Shown here: positions 48,553 to 57,289 of the stretch, piece after piece
Position numbering within the stretch: the stretch's first letter is position 1
How the letters are laid out: each line of letters starts with the position of its first letter
Assembly: GCF_017874615.1 (NCBI RefSeq)
Contig: NZ_JAGIKV010000013.1
Coordinates: forward strand, 62,001 to 126,000
Direction of reading: 5' to 3'
DNA: 64,000 nucleotides
DNA from: Paenibacillus xylanexedens
Lineage (GTDB): Bacteria; Bacillota; Bacilli; Paenibacillales; Paenibacillaceae
Translations under genes and position numbers: made by a program
Notes under the pieces: model-generated
Told to the model about the DNA's origin: nothing
What the model saw: only the letters and a program-made list of their open reading frames with translations
The model's database searches: none

Positions 48553-49321
48553 GATTCTTTGTTTCCCCTCTCCACTCCATAACGATATCATCAAACATCC
48601 GTTCCTGATAACAGACAATCTGCTTCATCTTCATCAGTTCCAGCACCGCCAGAAAAGTGACAACAATCTCATGGCGATAGATATGCTCATCCATCAACTT
48701 GGAGAATAACAGTCTGCCTCCCGGCCCCATACTTTCCAAAGCGCCGATGACATCCCGTATCCGGTCTTTAACCGAAATCTCATCCCGTTTGATTCGGGTT
48801 ACGGTTGTACGCTTCTCAGCCTTGCGTAGCGCCTTCTGAAATGCTGCAATTAGATCAGAGGTGTGCAAACCCTCAACCGGGTTCGAAGGGGCTTCTACGG
48901 GCATATAGGGGCGCAGATCCTCGGGCTCTTTGGAAAATATAAGGCTGCGTTCCCACTCCCGTTCATGAAGATGACGCGCAATTCCCTTGTACTTGCGATA
49001 TTCTATCAGACGCGCAATCAGCTCTGCACGTGGATCATAATCTTCTTCTTCCATATAATCATAATCCTCGAAATCCTCAATGACCGGTGGTTTGGGCAAT
49101 AAAAGTTTGCTCTTGATCGACAGCAATGTTGCTGCCATGACCAGAAATTCACTCGTAATATCCAGTTCCAGTTCCTGCATTGAATGCAGGTACGCCATGT
49201 ATTGATCGGTAATATCGCTGATGGGAATATCCTGGATATGAATTTCAGCCTTATCAATCAGATGAAGCAGCAGATCCAAAGGCCCTTCAAAAGTCTCCAG
49301 TTTGTATGTAACTACCGTCAC
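48521..49321 (-). CDS. scpA: Segregation and condensation protein A
   Basis: Kleisin subunit that bridges the Smc head domains. About 266 residues with the N-terminal LETFEGPLDLLLHLIDKAEI motif and a C-terminal winged helix (EIVVTFLAVLELMK). The start is a GTG at 49321, eight bases after GGGAGGA. A longer frame to 49399 overlaps the rib operon terminator and is not used. Confidence 0.95.
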   Translation of the reverse strand: MTVVTYKLETFEGPLDLLLHLIDKAEIHIQDIPISDITDQYMAYLHSMQELELDITSEFLVMAATLLSIKSKLLLPKPPVIEDFEDYDYMEEEDYDPRAELIARLIEYRKYKGIARHLHEREWERSLIFSKEPEDLRPYMPVEAPSNPVEGLHTSDLIAAFQKALRKAEKRTTVTRIKRDEISVKDRIRDVIGALESMGPGGRLLFSKLMDEHIYRHEIVVTFLAVLELMKMKQIVCYQERMFDDIVMEWRGETKNHGFSEIEIDY

Positions 49322-49341
49322 TAGACGAATCCTCCCGCCAG

Positions 49342-49407
49342 AAAAATACAAAACCCTGCTAAGCCGTCCGAATCCGGTTTCCCGTGTTCGTCTGCGCAAA
49401 GCAGGGC
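49342..49407 (-). terminator. Probable terminator of the rib operon
   Basis: CCCTGCT (49354-49360) and AGCAGGG (49400-49406) bracket a long, partly self-complementary loop. TTTTGTATTTTT follows on the minus strand. It lies between ribH and scpA. Confidence 0.6.
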
Positions 49408-49425
49408 ACTACTATTAAATAAGCA

Positions 49426-49893
49426 CTATTTTAGCTGTTTCGTCAAGTTTGCCATCTCAATTGCCGCCGTAGCTGCATCCCAACCTTTGTTCCCCGCCTT
49501 GGTTCCGGCACGTTCAATCGCTTGTTCAATATTTTCTGTCGTAACCAATCCGAAGATTGTAGGCACGCCAGTTTTCAGGTTAATTGCTGCTACCCCTTTA
49601 GCCATCTCGTTGCACACATAATCGTAATGCGTAGTTGATCCACGAATGACAGTTCCCAGGGTAATCACCGCATCATATTTGCCGCTCTCCGCCATTTTCT
49701 GCGCAATCAGAGGGATTTCAAATGCTCCTGGAACCCAGGCTACATCCACTTCATCATCCTGCACGCCGTGACGTTTGAATGCATCGAGCGCTGCGCTAAG
49801 CAATTTACTGGTGATGAATTCGTTGAAACGTCCAACGACAACTCCATATCTGGATCCTTCTGATACTAAATGTCCTTCAAAAAATTGTGGCAT
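49426..49893 (-). CDS. ribH: 6,7-dimethyl-8-ribityllumazine synthase
   Basis: Joins 5-amino-6-ribitylaminouracil with dihydroxybutanone phosphate to make lumazine, the last step before riboflavin synthase. The 155-residue protein has the family motifs [36 protein letters not shown] and the [23 protein letters not shown] block. It closes the rib operon. Confidence 0.96.
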   Translation of the reverse strand: MPQFFEGHLVSEGSRYGVVVGRFNEFITSKLLSAALDAFKRHGVQDDEVDVAWVPGAFEIPLIAQKMAESGKYDAVITLGTVIRGSTTHYDYVCNEMAKGVAAINLKTGVPTIFGLVTTENIEQAIERAGTKAGNKGWDAATAAIEMANLTKQLK

Positions 49894-49995
49894 TCAAGTC
49901 ATCTCCCTAACGGTATAATGTAATGTAAGTAACGGAAATCCCTAAGTAATCTCTTACATAAATTTCATGGTGAACGTTATTCATCTAAAATATAT

Positions 49996-51228
49996 TTACT
50001 GTTCGTTCTGCTCGATATCATCAAACTTGAGCATATGCCCCAGCTTGGCTTGCTTGGTATGAAGATAAACCGTATTGTCCTCGTTCTCCTCCATCTGGAT
50101 CGCGACACGCTCTACGACTTCAAGTCCATATCCTTCAAGACCTTTAATTTTACGAGGGTTGTTAGTTAGCAGTCTGATCTGACGAACCCCAAGGTCTTTC
50201 AGAATTTGGGCGCCAATCCCGTAATCACGCAAGTCGGCAGCAAAGCCCAGCTTCAGGTTTGCATCAACAGTATCCATACCTTCCTCTTGCAGCTTATAGG
50301 CTTTGAGCTTGTTGATCAGGCCAATACCCCGACCTTCCTGTCTCATATAGAGCAGTACGCCATTGCCTTCCTCGTGAATCTGTTTGAGTGCCGCATCAAA
50401 CTGCGGACCACAGTCACAACGATGCGAATGGAATACATCACCTGTCAAACATTCAGAGTGCACACGTACAAGTACGGGTTTCGAACCATCAATTTCTCCT
50501 TTGACCAAAGCCACATGTTCCTTATTGTCCACAGCGTTTGTATAAGCCACCGCTTGAAACTCACCAAAGTCCGTTGGCATACGCACAGCCACTTCACGTT
50601 GAACCAGCTGCTCTTTTTCGTTACGGTAACGAATCATGTCCTGAATACTGATCAGCTTCAGATCATGTTTGCGGGCAATCTCCTGCAGATCCGGAAGTCT
50701 TGCCATCGTGCCATCTTCCTTAATTACTTCACAGATAACGCCAGCAGGGTAGGAACCACACATGATAGCAAGATCTACAGCCGCTTCTGTGTGCCCGGCA
50801 CGACGAAGTACACCGCCGTCTTTTGCAATCAGCGGGAACATGTGCCCAGGCTTACGGAAGTCCCCGGCTTTCGCCTCAGGATCGATCAGACCTTTCACGG
50901 TAATAGAGCGTTCATGTGCCGAGATACCTGTTGTTGTATCTTTGTGGTCCACAGAGACAGTGAAGGCTGTTCCATGGAAATCCGTATTTTGTTGAACCAT
51001 CGGTTTCAGGTTCAGTTCGTCCGCACGTTGTTGTGTAATCGGAACACAGACCAGACCTCTACCTTCAGTAATCATGAAATTAATGACTTCAGGTGTCGCC
51101 TTTTCGGCCAAAGCGATAAAATCGCCTTCATTCTCCCGATCTTCATCATCCACAACAATGACGGGTTTACCACGCATGAGATCATATATGGCTTCTTCTA
51201 TTGTGTCCAGAATGGATTGTTCTGACAT
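49996..51228 (-). CDS. ribBA: Bifunctional DHBP synthase / GTP cyclohydrolase II
   Basis: Two committed activities of riboflavin synthesis in one 410-residue chain. The N-terminal half makes 3,4-dihydroxy-2-butanone 4-phosphate from ribulose 5-phosphate ([20 protein letters not shown]). The C-terminal half opens GTP (zinc ligands in [24 protein letters not shown]). GGAGGTGG precedes the ATG. Same place and order as in the B. subtilis rib operon. Confidence 0.96.
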   Translation of the reverse strand: MSEQSILDTIEEAIYDLMRGKPVIVVDDEDRENEGDFIALAEKATPEVINFMITEGRGLVCVPITQQRADELNLKPMVQQNTDFHGTAFTVSVDHKDTTTGISAHERSITVKGLIDPEAKAGDFRKPGHMFPLIAKDGGVLRRAGHTEAAVDLAIMCGSYPAGVICEVIKEDGTMARLPDLQEIARKHDLKLISIQDMIRYRNEKEQLVQREVAVRMPTDFGEFQAVAYTNAVDNKEHVALVKGEIDGSKPVLVRVHSECLTGDVFHSHRCDCGPQFDAALKQIHEEGNGVLLYMRQEGRGIGLINKLKAYKLQEEGMDTVDANLKLGFAADLRDYGIGAQILKDLGVRQIRLLTNNPRKIKGLEGYGLEVVERVAIQMEENEDNTVYLHTKQAKLGHMLKFDDIEQNEQ

Positions 51229-51260
51229 TGGTCCACCTCCAGTTAATTTCTGTTCTCTAT

Positions 51261-51929
51261 TTATGCAAATCCGTGATTGGAGAGAAAATCTTCACTGATA
51301 CTGCGCGGCTTGCCGGCATCCGTCTCCCGATGTCCTCTCCCATACTGGAGCAGATGATCCACATATTTGCCCAAAATATCGCATTCGATATTAATGGTAT
51401 CCCCTGTCTTTTTCACATTTAGTACAGTTTCACCAATGGTATGCGGGATAATGGAAACCGTGAATGCGGTATCCGATGTATGGACAACGGTCAAGCTAAT
51501 GCCATCCAGTGTAACCGATCCTTTGGGGATCAGATATTTGAATAACTGGTGATCATCAGGCTTGATCTCAAACACAATTGCATTCTGATCACGTGTTATA
51601 CTGCCAATCACTCCAGTACCATCAACATGGCCCTGTACGATATGGCCGCCAAAACGACCGCCTGATTGCATGGCCCGCTCCAGATTAACTTTACTGCCAG
51701 ATTGCAGCTGACTGAGATTGGTATGGCGATAGGTTTCAGGCATTACATCAGCGGTAAAACCTCCACCTTCCAGCGTTGTCGCAGTTAAGCACACGCCGTT
51801 CACTGCTACACTATCACCAATCTTCAGATCGTCCATGATGGCGGAAGCTCCGATATTCAGGACCATCGCTTCGCCTTTCCGACCAATACGCCGGATCTGA
51901 CCGACTTCTTCCACCAAACCGGTAAACAT
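51261..51929 (-). CDS. ribE: Riboflavin synthase alpha subunit
   Basis: Dismutates two lumazine molecules into riboflavin. About 222 residues made of two similar barrel domains, starting [12 protein letters not shown], with the repeated [11 protein letters not shown] and [12 protein letters not shown] motifs. The ATG at 51929 lies behind GGGAGGCGG; seven codons upstream are open but overlap the ribosome site. Confidence 0.96.
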   Translation of the reverse strand: MFTGLVEEVGQIRRIGRKGEAMVLNIGASAIMDDLKIGDSVAVNGVCLTATTLEGGGFTADVMPETYRHTNLSQLQSGSKVNLERAMQSGGRFGGHIVQGHVDGTGVIGSITRDQNAIVFEIKPDDHQLFKYLIPKGSVTLDGISLTVVHTSDTAFTVSIIPHTIGETVLNVKKTGDTINIECDILGKYVDHLLQYGRGHRETDAGKPRSISEDFLSNHGFA

Positions 51930-51990
51930 GCTGCCGCCTCCCTTTTTCAAGTTATAAAGAACTTAACTTTTTACTTTAAAATCCATTTAT

Positions 51991-53094
51991 TTATTCAGGC
52001 CACACCGGAATACCGCCAATGCTGATATTATCTCCAACTTGTTCGATCTCCAACTGATTCAATTGAATAGCCTGATTCATACGTTCCACACCCTCGAAGC
52101 GGAAGCTTCCAGGTGTATCATAACCGCCTACAATCTTCGGAGCGATAAACATGAGCAGTCGATCAACCAACCGTGCCTCCAACATGGCTCCATTCAAGGT
52201 ACCTCCACCTTCAAGCAAAATCGAACCTATATCACGTTCACCCAACTTGCTAAGTCCGCTTAACAGATCCACACGTGGTCCAGGACCACAGCGTATAATC
52301 TCGACGCCGTAGGCTTCCAAACGTTCAGCAGCTTCAGGACTGGCTTCGTCTGTTGTCAGCACCCATGTTGGAGCAAGACCATCCTTAACCATTTTGGCAC
52401 CTACGGGAAGACGTAACTTGGAATCCACTACAATGCGCACTGGACTAATGCCTTCGACTTGCAAACGGGTAGTAAGTTCCGGATTATCGGCGATTACCGT
52501 GTCGACGCCAACCATGATTCCCTGGTGACGATGACGAAGGGCATGCACAATCTCACGAGCGGGCTCGTTAGAGATCCACTTGCTGTCTCCGCTGCGAGTA
52601 GCAATTTTCCCATCCAAAGTAGTAGCCGTTTTCAGTGTCACAAAAGGTAGACCCGTTGTAATAAACTTAATGAATTTTTCATTCATGCGTCTTCCACGCT
52701 CACGCAGTACGCCAACTTCAACTTCAATGCCTTGTTGACGAAGCATGCTTATACCCCTGCCGGATACTTGCGGATTTGGATCTTCACAACATACCACAAC
52801 ACGTTTCACCTTTTCATGAATCAGGCGTTCACTACAAGGTGGCGTCTTGCCATAATGACTACAAGGCTCAAGTGTAACGTATACCGTACTTCCCTCTGCA
52901 TCACTGCCTGCCATGTTAAGTGCATGCACCTCTGCATGACCGGTTCCACGTTTCAGATGGCTCCCCAGGCCTACAATACGGCCTTCTTTCACAACTACAC
53001 ATCCAACAACCGGATTAATCCCCGTCTGTCCCTGTGCTCGTTCCGCCATATCCAATGCCAGTGCCATATAAAATTCATCATTGATCATTTCCAA
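51991..53094 (-). CDS. ribD: Bifunctional pyrimidine deaminase/reductase
   Basis: Deaminates and reduces the pyrimidine intermediate of riboflavin synthesis. The 367-residue protein has the zinc-deaminase motif GHAEVHAL with PCSHYGKTPPC, then a reductase domain (TLDGKIATRSGDSKWIS, LLEGGGTLNGAML). The start is TTG at 53094, six bases after GGGGTGA, with an in-frame ATG two codons later as an alternative. First gene after the FMN riboswitch. Confidence 0.95.
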   Translation of the reverse strand: MEMINDEFYMALALDMAERAQGQTGINPVVGCVVVKEGRIVGLGSHLKRGTGHAEVHALNMAGSDAEGSTVYVTLEPCSHYGKTPPCSERLIHEKVKRVVVCCEDPNPQVSGRGISMLRQQGIEVEVGVLRERGRRMNEKFIKFITTGLPFVTLKTATTLDGKIATRSGDSKWISNEPAREIVHALRHRHQGIMVGVDTVIADNPELTTRLQVEGISPVRIVVDSKLRLPVGAKMVKDGLAPTWVLTTDEASPEAAERLEAYGVEIIRCGPGPRVDLLSGLSKLGERDIGSILLEGGGTLNGAMLEARLVDRLLMFIAPKIVGGYDTPGSFRFEGVERMNQAIQLNQLEIEQVGDNISIGGIPVWPE

Positions 53095-53128
53095 ATCCGT
53101 TCACCCCGCGGTTTAAAGTCTTGTTTAT

Positions 53129-53165
53129 TAAAAAATCCCCGTCGAACAATCAGTTCGATGGGGAT
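53129..53165 (-). terminator. Terminator of the FMN riboswitch expression platform
   Basis: ATCCCCATCGAAC and GTTCGACGGGGAT (minus strand, 53135-53165) form a 13-bp stem with a 5-nt loop followed by TTTTTTAA. It lies between the aptamer and ribD, so it is the off-state of the switch. Confidence 0.85.
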
Positions 53166-53422
53166 GATGAGAGACAAATGTCACCAGCAGGAGTGAAATG
53201 GATACAGCACGCCAACACTTTGCCCAAAACTTCATTTCGGGCAAGTGAAAATAGACACATACCTTAATGAACATCAATTACAGGTAAAGAGCTTTTATAG
53301 TGCGGCATATGTATGGAACTTTCCGGCGTAACCGGATCTTCCCTGCACAGTGCAAGACATCACACATCGTGACTGTGCAGCAATACTCCTGCTGAATGCA
53401 AACCTGTTAGGTCTGCACCTCT
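53166..53422 (-). other. Long linker between FMN aptamer and terminator
   Basis: About 257 untranslated bases. They contain a hairpin with arms CTGCACAGT and ACTGTGCAG (53342-53385, loop about 25 nt). No gene is seen. The antiterminator should lie here, but an obvious partner of the terminator arm was not found by eye. Confidence 0.5.
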
Positions 53423-53580
53423 CCTTCTCCCATCCAGACTATACTGTCGGTTCTGGAATTACACCAGATCAGCCATCTGCCAAGGGCAGACAGGTCACGG
53501 ACTTTGCATCAAGTGCTGGACATATGTCCTTACACTTCCTGCATCACCGCCGGTAGGGAATTGCACCCTGCCCTGAAGGA
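53423..53580 (-). promoter_or_regulatory. FMN riboswitch (RFN element)
   Basis: Minus strand shows the conserved aptamer blocks in order: CCTTCAGGGCAGGGTG, CCTACCGGCGGTGAT, GTCCGTGACC, TGGTGTAATTCC, CCGACAGTATAGTCTGG and ATGGGAGAAGG. The P1 arms CCTTC (53575-53579) and GAAGG (53423-53427) close it. FMN binding is expected to shut down ribD-ribE-ribBA-ribH. Confidence 0.95.
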
Positions 53581-53600
53581 TTGCTTTCGTTATTACTTGG

Positions 53601-53629
53601 ATGTTAGCACTTTAACGCCAAAAAATCAA
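53601..53629 (-). promoter_or_regulatory. Sigma-A promoter of the rib operon
   Basis: TTGATT at 53624-53629 and TAACAT at 53601-53606 with 17 bases between. The start point would fall about 10 bases before the aptamer. Confidence 0.65.
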
Positions 53630-53682
53630 TTGTTTTTTGTTCCTTTTTGTCACATACTAACTTTTAATAAGCTAAGAAACAA

Positions 53683-53717
53683 CAAAAAACCGCTTCCTCT
53701 CAAGGAGGCACGGTTTT
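53683..53717 (-). terminator. Intrinsic terminator after the 441-residue protein gene
   Basis: AAAACCG...CCTCC and GAGG...CGGTTTT arms with a mismatch in the stem, followed by TTTG(TTG)TTT on the minus strand. Confidence 0.78.
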
Positions 53718-53752
53718 GGTTTGGAGACACATTTCACATCCATCGTATCATT

Positions 53753-55078
53753 CTACATATCAGGAAAACACCAGCTCGCCATATGCTTTAATTCTTTGGC
53801 ATTATGGAATGGAGTGCGGTCAGGTTCTTGCAGGGGCGAGGTTGGAAGCGGGAACTCTCTTGCCACCCTTCTGACCCAACTTGTGGAATCAATCGCAATA
53901 GCCGAGCATTTCCAGCGTCCATTCGCTCTCGGTCGAAACGTCCCATGCAAATCTGCTTTTCCCGGCATCTCTGGAAAGACACCATCCAGATATTCGACGA
54001 TGACACGCTTGTCTCTGACTTCATGACAGTATACTGTCACCCATACACCTTCCCGGACCCGAACAGCATACACATCTCCAGACTGTACCTCCCCGGTACC
54101 TGCATCAGGAGATGCCTTTGGTACTTTTCCGCGAACACTTCTCTTCTTCTCCAATGCTCCTAAGATCGTGTCCTTTACAGCTGGATTCTCATCAGGCTTA
54201 TCCGCAAGTGATATATTATTCAGATCAAAATCATGAAATATCTTTTTCAGGTTGTTCTCATTGATTCCGACAGATGAATCCCACCACGCCAGAGGGGCCT
54301 GCACTTCAACCCGCACATTGGGGCGTGCGTCACGTTGCATGTAAGTGGTGAATTCCGTGATCATTCCAGGATGTTCCGGCGTATCCAATATGCCAATCAG
54401 AGCTAACGTCTCAAGCAAATCACGGTAGGCATATTCCTTCTGTGTAGGCAAAAGACGTTCCTTCTTTAGCGCCACTGCTGCCTTGCTATAACGTGTTTTG
54501 GGAGGTAATTCACGCAGCACCGTTAACACCGCACGGAATGTCCAACGGTCGTAATCATTGGGTATTGGAAGCTCCTGCGCTGCAGCCAGCTCTCGAAGTG
54601 CCAGCACACATCCAAAAGGATCACCGTCCAACGGGGTACCATTGGTCATCCGCCAATACCATTGCAGCGTTGTGTCGGTTGCTTGATCTACACTTAATCC
54701 GCAGATCTTACAAGTGTTCGAAGATGGATATGGCGTATGTTCATGACTTGGCATACTGCTCGCAATAAGCTTGCCCGTAAGCAACGAGCGCCAGATCATG
54801 GGTGCTGACCACAAAGAGGATACAAAGGCCTGCGCTGCATCATTTAGCGTCCATTGATTCGCAACTTTTTTCAGCTCAGTAATCGTTTCATCATGTTGCG
54901 GACGTACAAATCGATTCGGTTCATGCCCGGCTGCCTCAAGCGCTTCTCGATCCTTTACGGATAGACTATCCGGAACGACATGGCGCGATGCCTGCAGTTC
55001 TTCATCCCACAACGTGCGCTCACTATAAATTTGTTTTAACAAGCTTAGCTGAGTAACCATATCCAAGGTTTTATTCAT
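53753..55078 (-). CDS. Unrecognised 441-residue protein
   Basis: A soluble protein with no signal peptide or membrane span. A CKIC pair lies near residue 122 and is the only obvious motif. The central region is helical and charged; the C-terminal third (GDVYAVRVREGVWVTVYCHEVRDKRVIVEYLDG) looks like a small beta-barrel. AAAGG directly abuts the first ATG, so the true start may be a few codons later. Monocistronic, with its own terminator, between ppiB and the rib operon. No function inferred. Confidence 0.7.
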   Translation of the reverse strand: MNKTLDMVTQLSLLKQIYSERTLWDEELQASRHVVPDSLSVKDREALEAAGHEPNRFVRPQHDETITELKKVANQWTLNDAAQAFVSSLWSAPMIWRSLLTGKLIASSMPSHEHTPYPSSNTCKICGLSVDQATDTTLQWYWRMTNGTPLDGDPFGCVLALRELAAAQELPIPNDYDRWTFRAVLTVLRELPPKTRYSKAAVALKKERLLPTQKEYAYRDLLETLALIGILDTPEHPGMITEFTTYMQRDARPNVRVEVQAPLAWWDSSVGINENNLKKIFHDFDLNNISLADKPDENPAVKDTILGALEKKRSVRGKVPKASPDAGTGEVQSGDVYAVRVREGVWVTVYCHEVRDKRVIVEYLDGVFPEMPGKADLHGTFRPRANGRWKCSAIAIDSTSWVRRVAREFPLPTSPLQEPDRTPFHNAKELKHMASWCFPDM

Positions 55079-55114
55079 CCTTTCTAATTATCGATTTCAA
55101 GTATGTAAAAAAAA

Positions 55115-55145
55115 GAAAAAAAGTGCTTCTATAAAAGAAGCACTT
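55115..55145 (-). terminator. Intrinsic terminator after ppiB
   Basis: AAGTGCTTCT (55121-55130) pairs with AGAAGCACTT (55136-55145) around a 5-nt loop. TTTTTTTC follows on the minus strand. Confidence 0.9.
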
Positions 55146-55174
55146 CATGTTTGGATCCAGTTAAGGTGAAGGTA

Positions 55175-55606
55175 TTAAGCTTCTACAACTTCAACAGTTT
55201 CCATTTTGTCTCTACCTTCTAAAGCGTCCACGAACTCCATACCTTTAGTTACTTTACCAAATACAGTATGTTGTCCATCCAAATGTGGTTGCGGTTGATA
55301 GCAGATGTAGAACTGGCTTCCACCTGTGTTACGGCCAGCATGTGCCATAGCAAGTGTTCCGCGCTCATGTTTGTTCGGGTTAATTTCACAGTTGATTGTG
55401 TAACCTGGGCCACCTGCACCGGAACCGTTAGGGCATCCGCCTTGAGCTACAAAGCCCGGGATAACGCGGTGGAATGTAAGACCATTGTAGAAACCGGAGT
55501 TAGCCAGTTTCTCAAAGTTTGCTACTGTGTTTGGAGCTTCTTGATCGAACAGATCGATCAGAACTTCTCCGCCGTTTGCCAATTTAATTTTCGCTTGTTT
55601 CGCCAT
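55175..55606 (-). CDS. ppiB: Cyclophilin-type peptidyl-prolyl isomerase
   Basis: Cytoplasmic isomerase of proline peptide bonds. The 143-residue protein has the cyclophilin motifs [16 protein letters not shown] (catalytic Arg), [15 protein letters not shown] and [12 protein letters not shown]. The ATG at 55606 follows AAAGGAG by 10 nt; the 17 codons upstream are non-coding. Lies next to lysA as in B. subtilis. Confidence 0.96.
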   Translation of the reverse strand: MAKQAKIKLANGGEVLIDLFDQEAPNTVANFEKLANSGFYNGLTFHRVIPGFVAQGGCPNGSGAGGPGYTINCEINPNKHERGTLAMAHAGRNTGGSQFYICYQPQPHLDGQHTVFGKVTKGMEFVDALEGRDKMETVEVVEA

Positions 55607-55756
55607 ATGTAAATGACTCCTTTCGTATTGACCATCGTTAATGGTGCCAGAACGCATGACCCTGGGCCAAGCATTACAGCACTTTTATTAGTGTACACCG
55701 AAAATGTCTGGATCGCAAAAAAAACGGCAACTTTTTTCATGATTTAGCTCAAATAC

Positions 55757-55799
55757 GCAAAAAGCAGACGAAAAAGGAAGTTCCCTTTTCATCTGCTTC
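55757..55799 (-). terminator. Intrinsic terminator after lysA
   Basis: AAGCAGACGAAAAAGG (55763-55778) pairs with CCCTTTTCATCTGCTT (about 55783-55798) with one mismatch. A T-run follows on the minus strand. Confidence 0.85.
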
Positions 55800-55854
55800 A
55801 ACTGCAAAATCCCTATATCTTGAATAATGCAGAAACGCATTATCTTTTGACGAA

Positions 55855-57186
55855 TTAGCGAGTTACTGGCTGTTTTCCAATGCGCGCAGGTACCAGGTCA
55901 TTCTGGATGATATCTTGATACGTCTCACGGCGTACCACGACATCGCCTTGACCGTCTTTGACAAATACAACGGCCGGACGACGAATCCGGTTGTAGTTGC
56001 TCGCCATGGAGTAGTTATACGCGCCTGTGCAAGCTACAGCGAGCAGATCGCCACTTTCCACTTTTGGCAGGTCCAGATCCCAGATCAACATATCGCCACT
56101 CTCGCAGCATTTACCTGCAACAGATACTGTTTCCTGAGCAGCCTCATTCGCACGGTTGGCAAGCACAGCTTCATATTTGGATTCATACAAAGCAGGACGT
56201 GGGTTATCGGTCATACCACCATCCACGGCAACGTATTTACGCACGCCTGGAATGTCTTTGCTTGTTCCAACGGTATACAGCGTTGTTCCCGCTTCACCCA
56301 CGATGCTACGGCCTGGCTCAACCCAGATCTCAGGTACGGCATAGCCGATTTGAGCAAAATGATTTTTAACGGCATCTGTAATAGCCTTCACGTATTGTGC
56401 AACTTCAAGTGGCGTATCTCCATCGATATAACGGATTCCGAATCCACCACCAAGGTTAACCACTTTGAAAGCAACATTAAGACGCTCATATACACTTGCT
56501 GCAAATTCAGCAACACGTTGAACAGCCATCTGGAAGCCTTCAACTTCGAAGATCTGGGAACCGATGTGGGAATGCACACCGAGCAATACCAGGTTAGACT
56601 GCTTGGAAGCCAAGTCAATCGCTTCAAATGCTGTACCATTGCCGATATCAAATCCAAATTTCGAATCTGTTTGACCTGTGGAAATATATTCATGCGTATG
56701 TGCCTCAACACCAGGCGTCACACGAAGCAAAATGTTTACTTTACGATTTTTGTCCGCTGCTACAGCCTGCAACAGATGCAATTCGTTGAAGTTATCAACA
56801 ACAAAACATCCAATCTCCGCATCAAGAGCCATTTCGATCTCTTCCAGCGTTTTGTTGTTACCATGGAAGTGAATGCGCTCAGCCGGGAATCCTGCTTGCA
56901 GTGCAGTAAACAGTTCACCGTCAGATACGACATCCAGGGAAAGTCCTTCTTCAGCTGCAAGGGCACACATCGCCATTACACAGAATGCTTTACTTGCGTA
57001 TGCAACTTGGAAGCCCAATCCGGAAGCACGGAATGCTTCCATGTACTCTCTGCAACGCTCGCGAACCAATTGCTCGTCCACAACGTACAGTGGAGTTCCA
57101 AATTGTTCTTTCAGATCTGTTGCATCAACTCCGCCAATCTCCAGATGTCCTTGCGCATTTATTTTACTTGTACCATGTAAATACAT
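55855..57186 (-). CDS. lysA: Diaminopimelate decarboxylase
   Basis: PLP enzyme that decarboxylates meso-diaminopimelate to lysine. About 443 residues with the PLP lysine in VAYASKAF, HGNNKT, the glycine loop NLGGGFGIRY, EPGRSIVGEAG and the CCESGD segment that contributes the active-site Cys of the partner subunit. The ATG at 57186 (MYLHGTSK) lies 8 nt after GAGGAA; a codon three earlier is too close to it. It sits between ppiB and spoVAF as in B. subtilis. A 9-bp inverted repeat lies just upstream. Confidence 0.95.
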   Translation of the reverse strand: MYLHGTSKINAQGHLEIGGVDATDLKEQFGTPLYVVDEQLVRERCREYMEAFRASGLGFQVAYASKAFCVMAMCALAAEEGLSLDVVSDGELFTALQAGFPAERIHFHGNNKTLEEIEMALDAEIGCFVVDNFNELHLLQAVAADKNRKVNILLRVTPGVEAHTHEYISTGQTDSKFGFDIGNGTAFEAIDLASKQSNLVLLGVHSHIGSQIFEVEGFQMAVQRVAEFAASVYERLNVAFKVVNLGGGFGIRYIDGDTPLEVAQYVKAITDAVKNHFAQIGYAVPEIWVEPGRSIVGEAGTTLYTVGTSKDIPGVRKYVAVDGGMTDNPRPALYESKYEAVLANRANEAAQETVSVAGKCCESGDMLIWDLDLPKVESGDLLAVACTGAYNYSMASNYNRIRRPAVVFVKDGQGDVVVRRETYQDIIQNDLVPARIGKQPVTR

Positions 57187-57207
57187 AATCTGCATTCCTC
57201 ACTTTTT

Positions 57208-57252
57208 ATATACTGGAACAATTGATATTCCAATGATTTTACACCAGTATAT
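57208..57252 (-). promoter_or_regulatory. Inverted repeat upstream of lysA
   Basis: ATATACTGG (57208-57216) and CCAGTATAT (57244-57252) are perfect complements separated by 27 bases, ending 22 bases before the lysA start. There is no T-run, so it is not a simple terminator for spoVAF. It could be an operator pair or a leader hairpin. Confidence 0.4.
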
Positions 57253-57289
57253 CAAATTAGGCAGCGAGATGAATGGATTTTTCGGAAGA

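Noticed and set aside
50206..51225. A 339-codon plus-strand frame opposite ribBA
   Set aside because: Shadow of a clear ribBA gene. The composition is atypical and there is no ribosome site.
55915..57180. A 421-codon plus-strand frame opposite lysA
   Set aside because: lysA is a certain gene with all its motifs. The opposite frame is Cys/His/Thr-rich shadow sequence with no family features.
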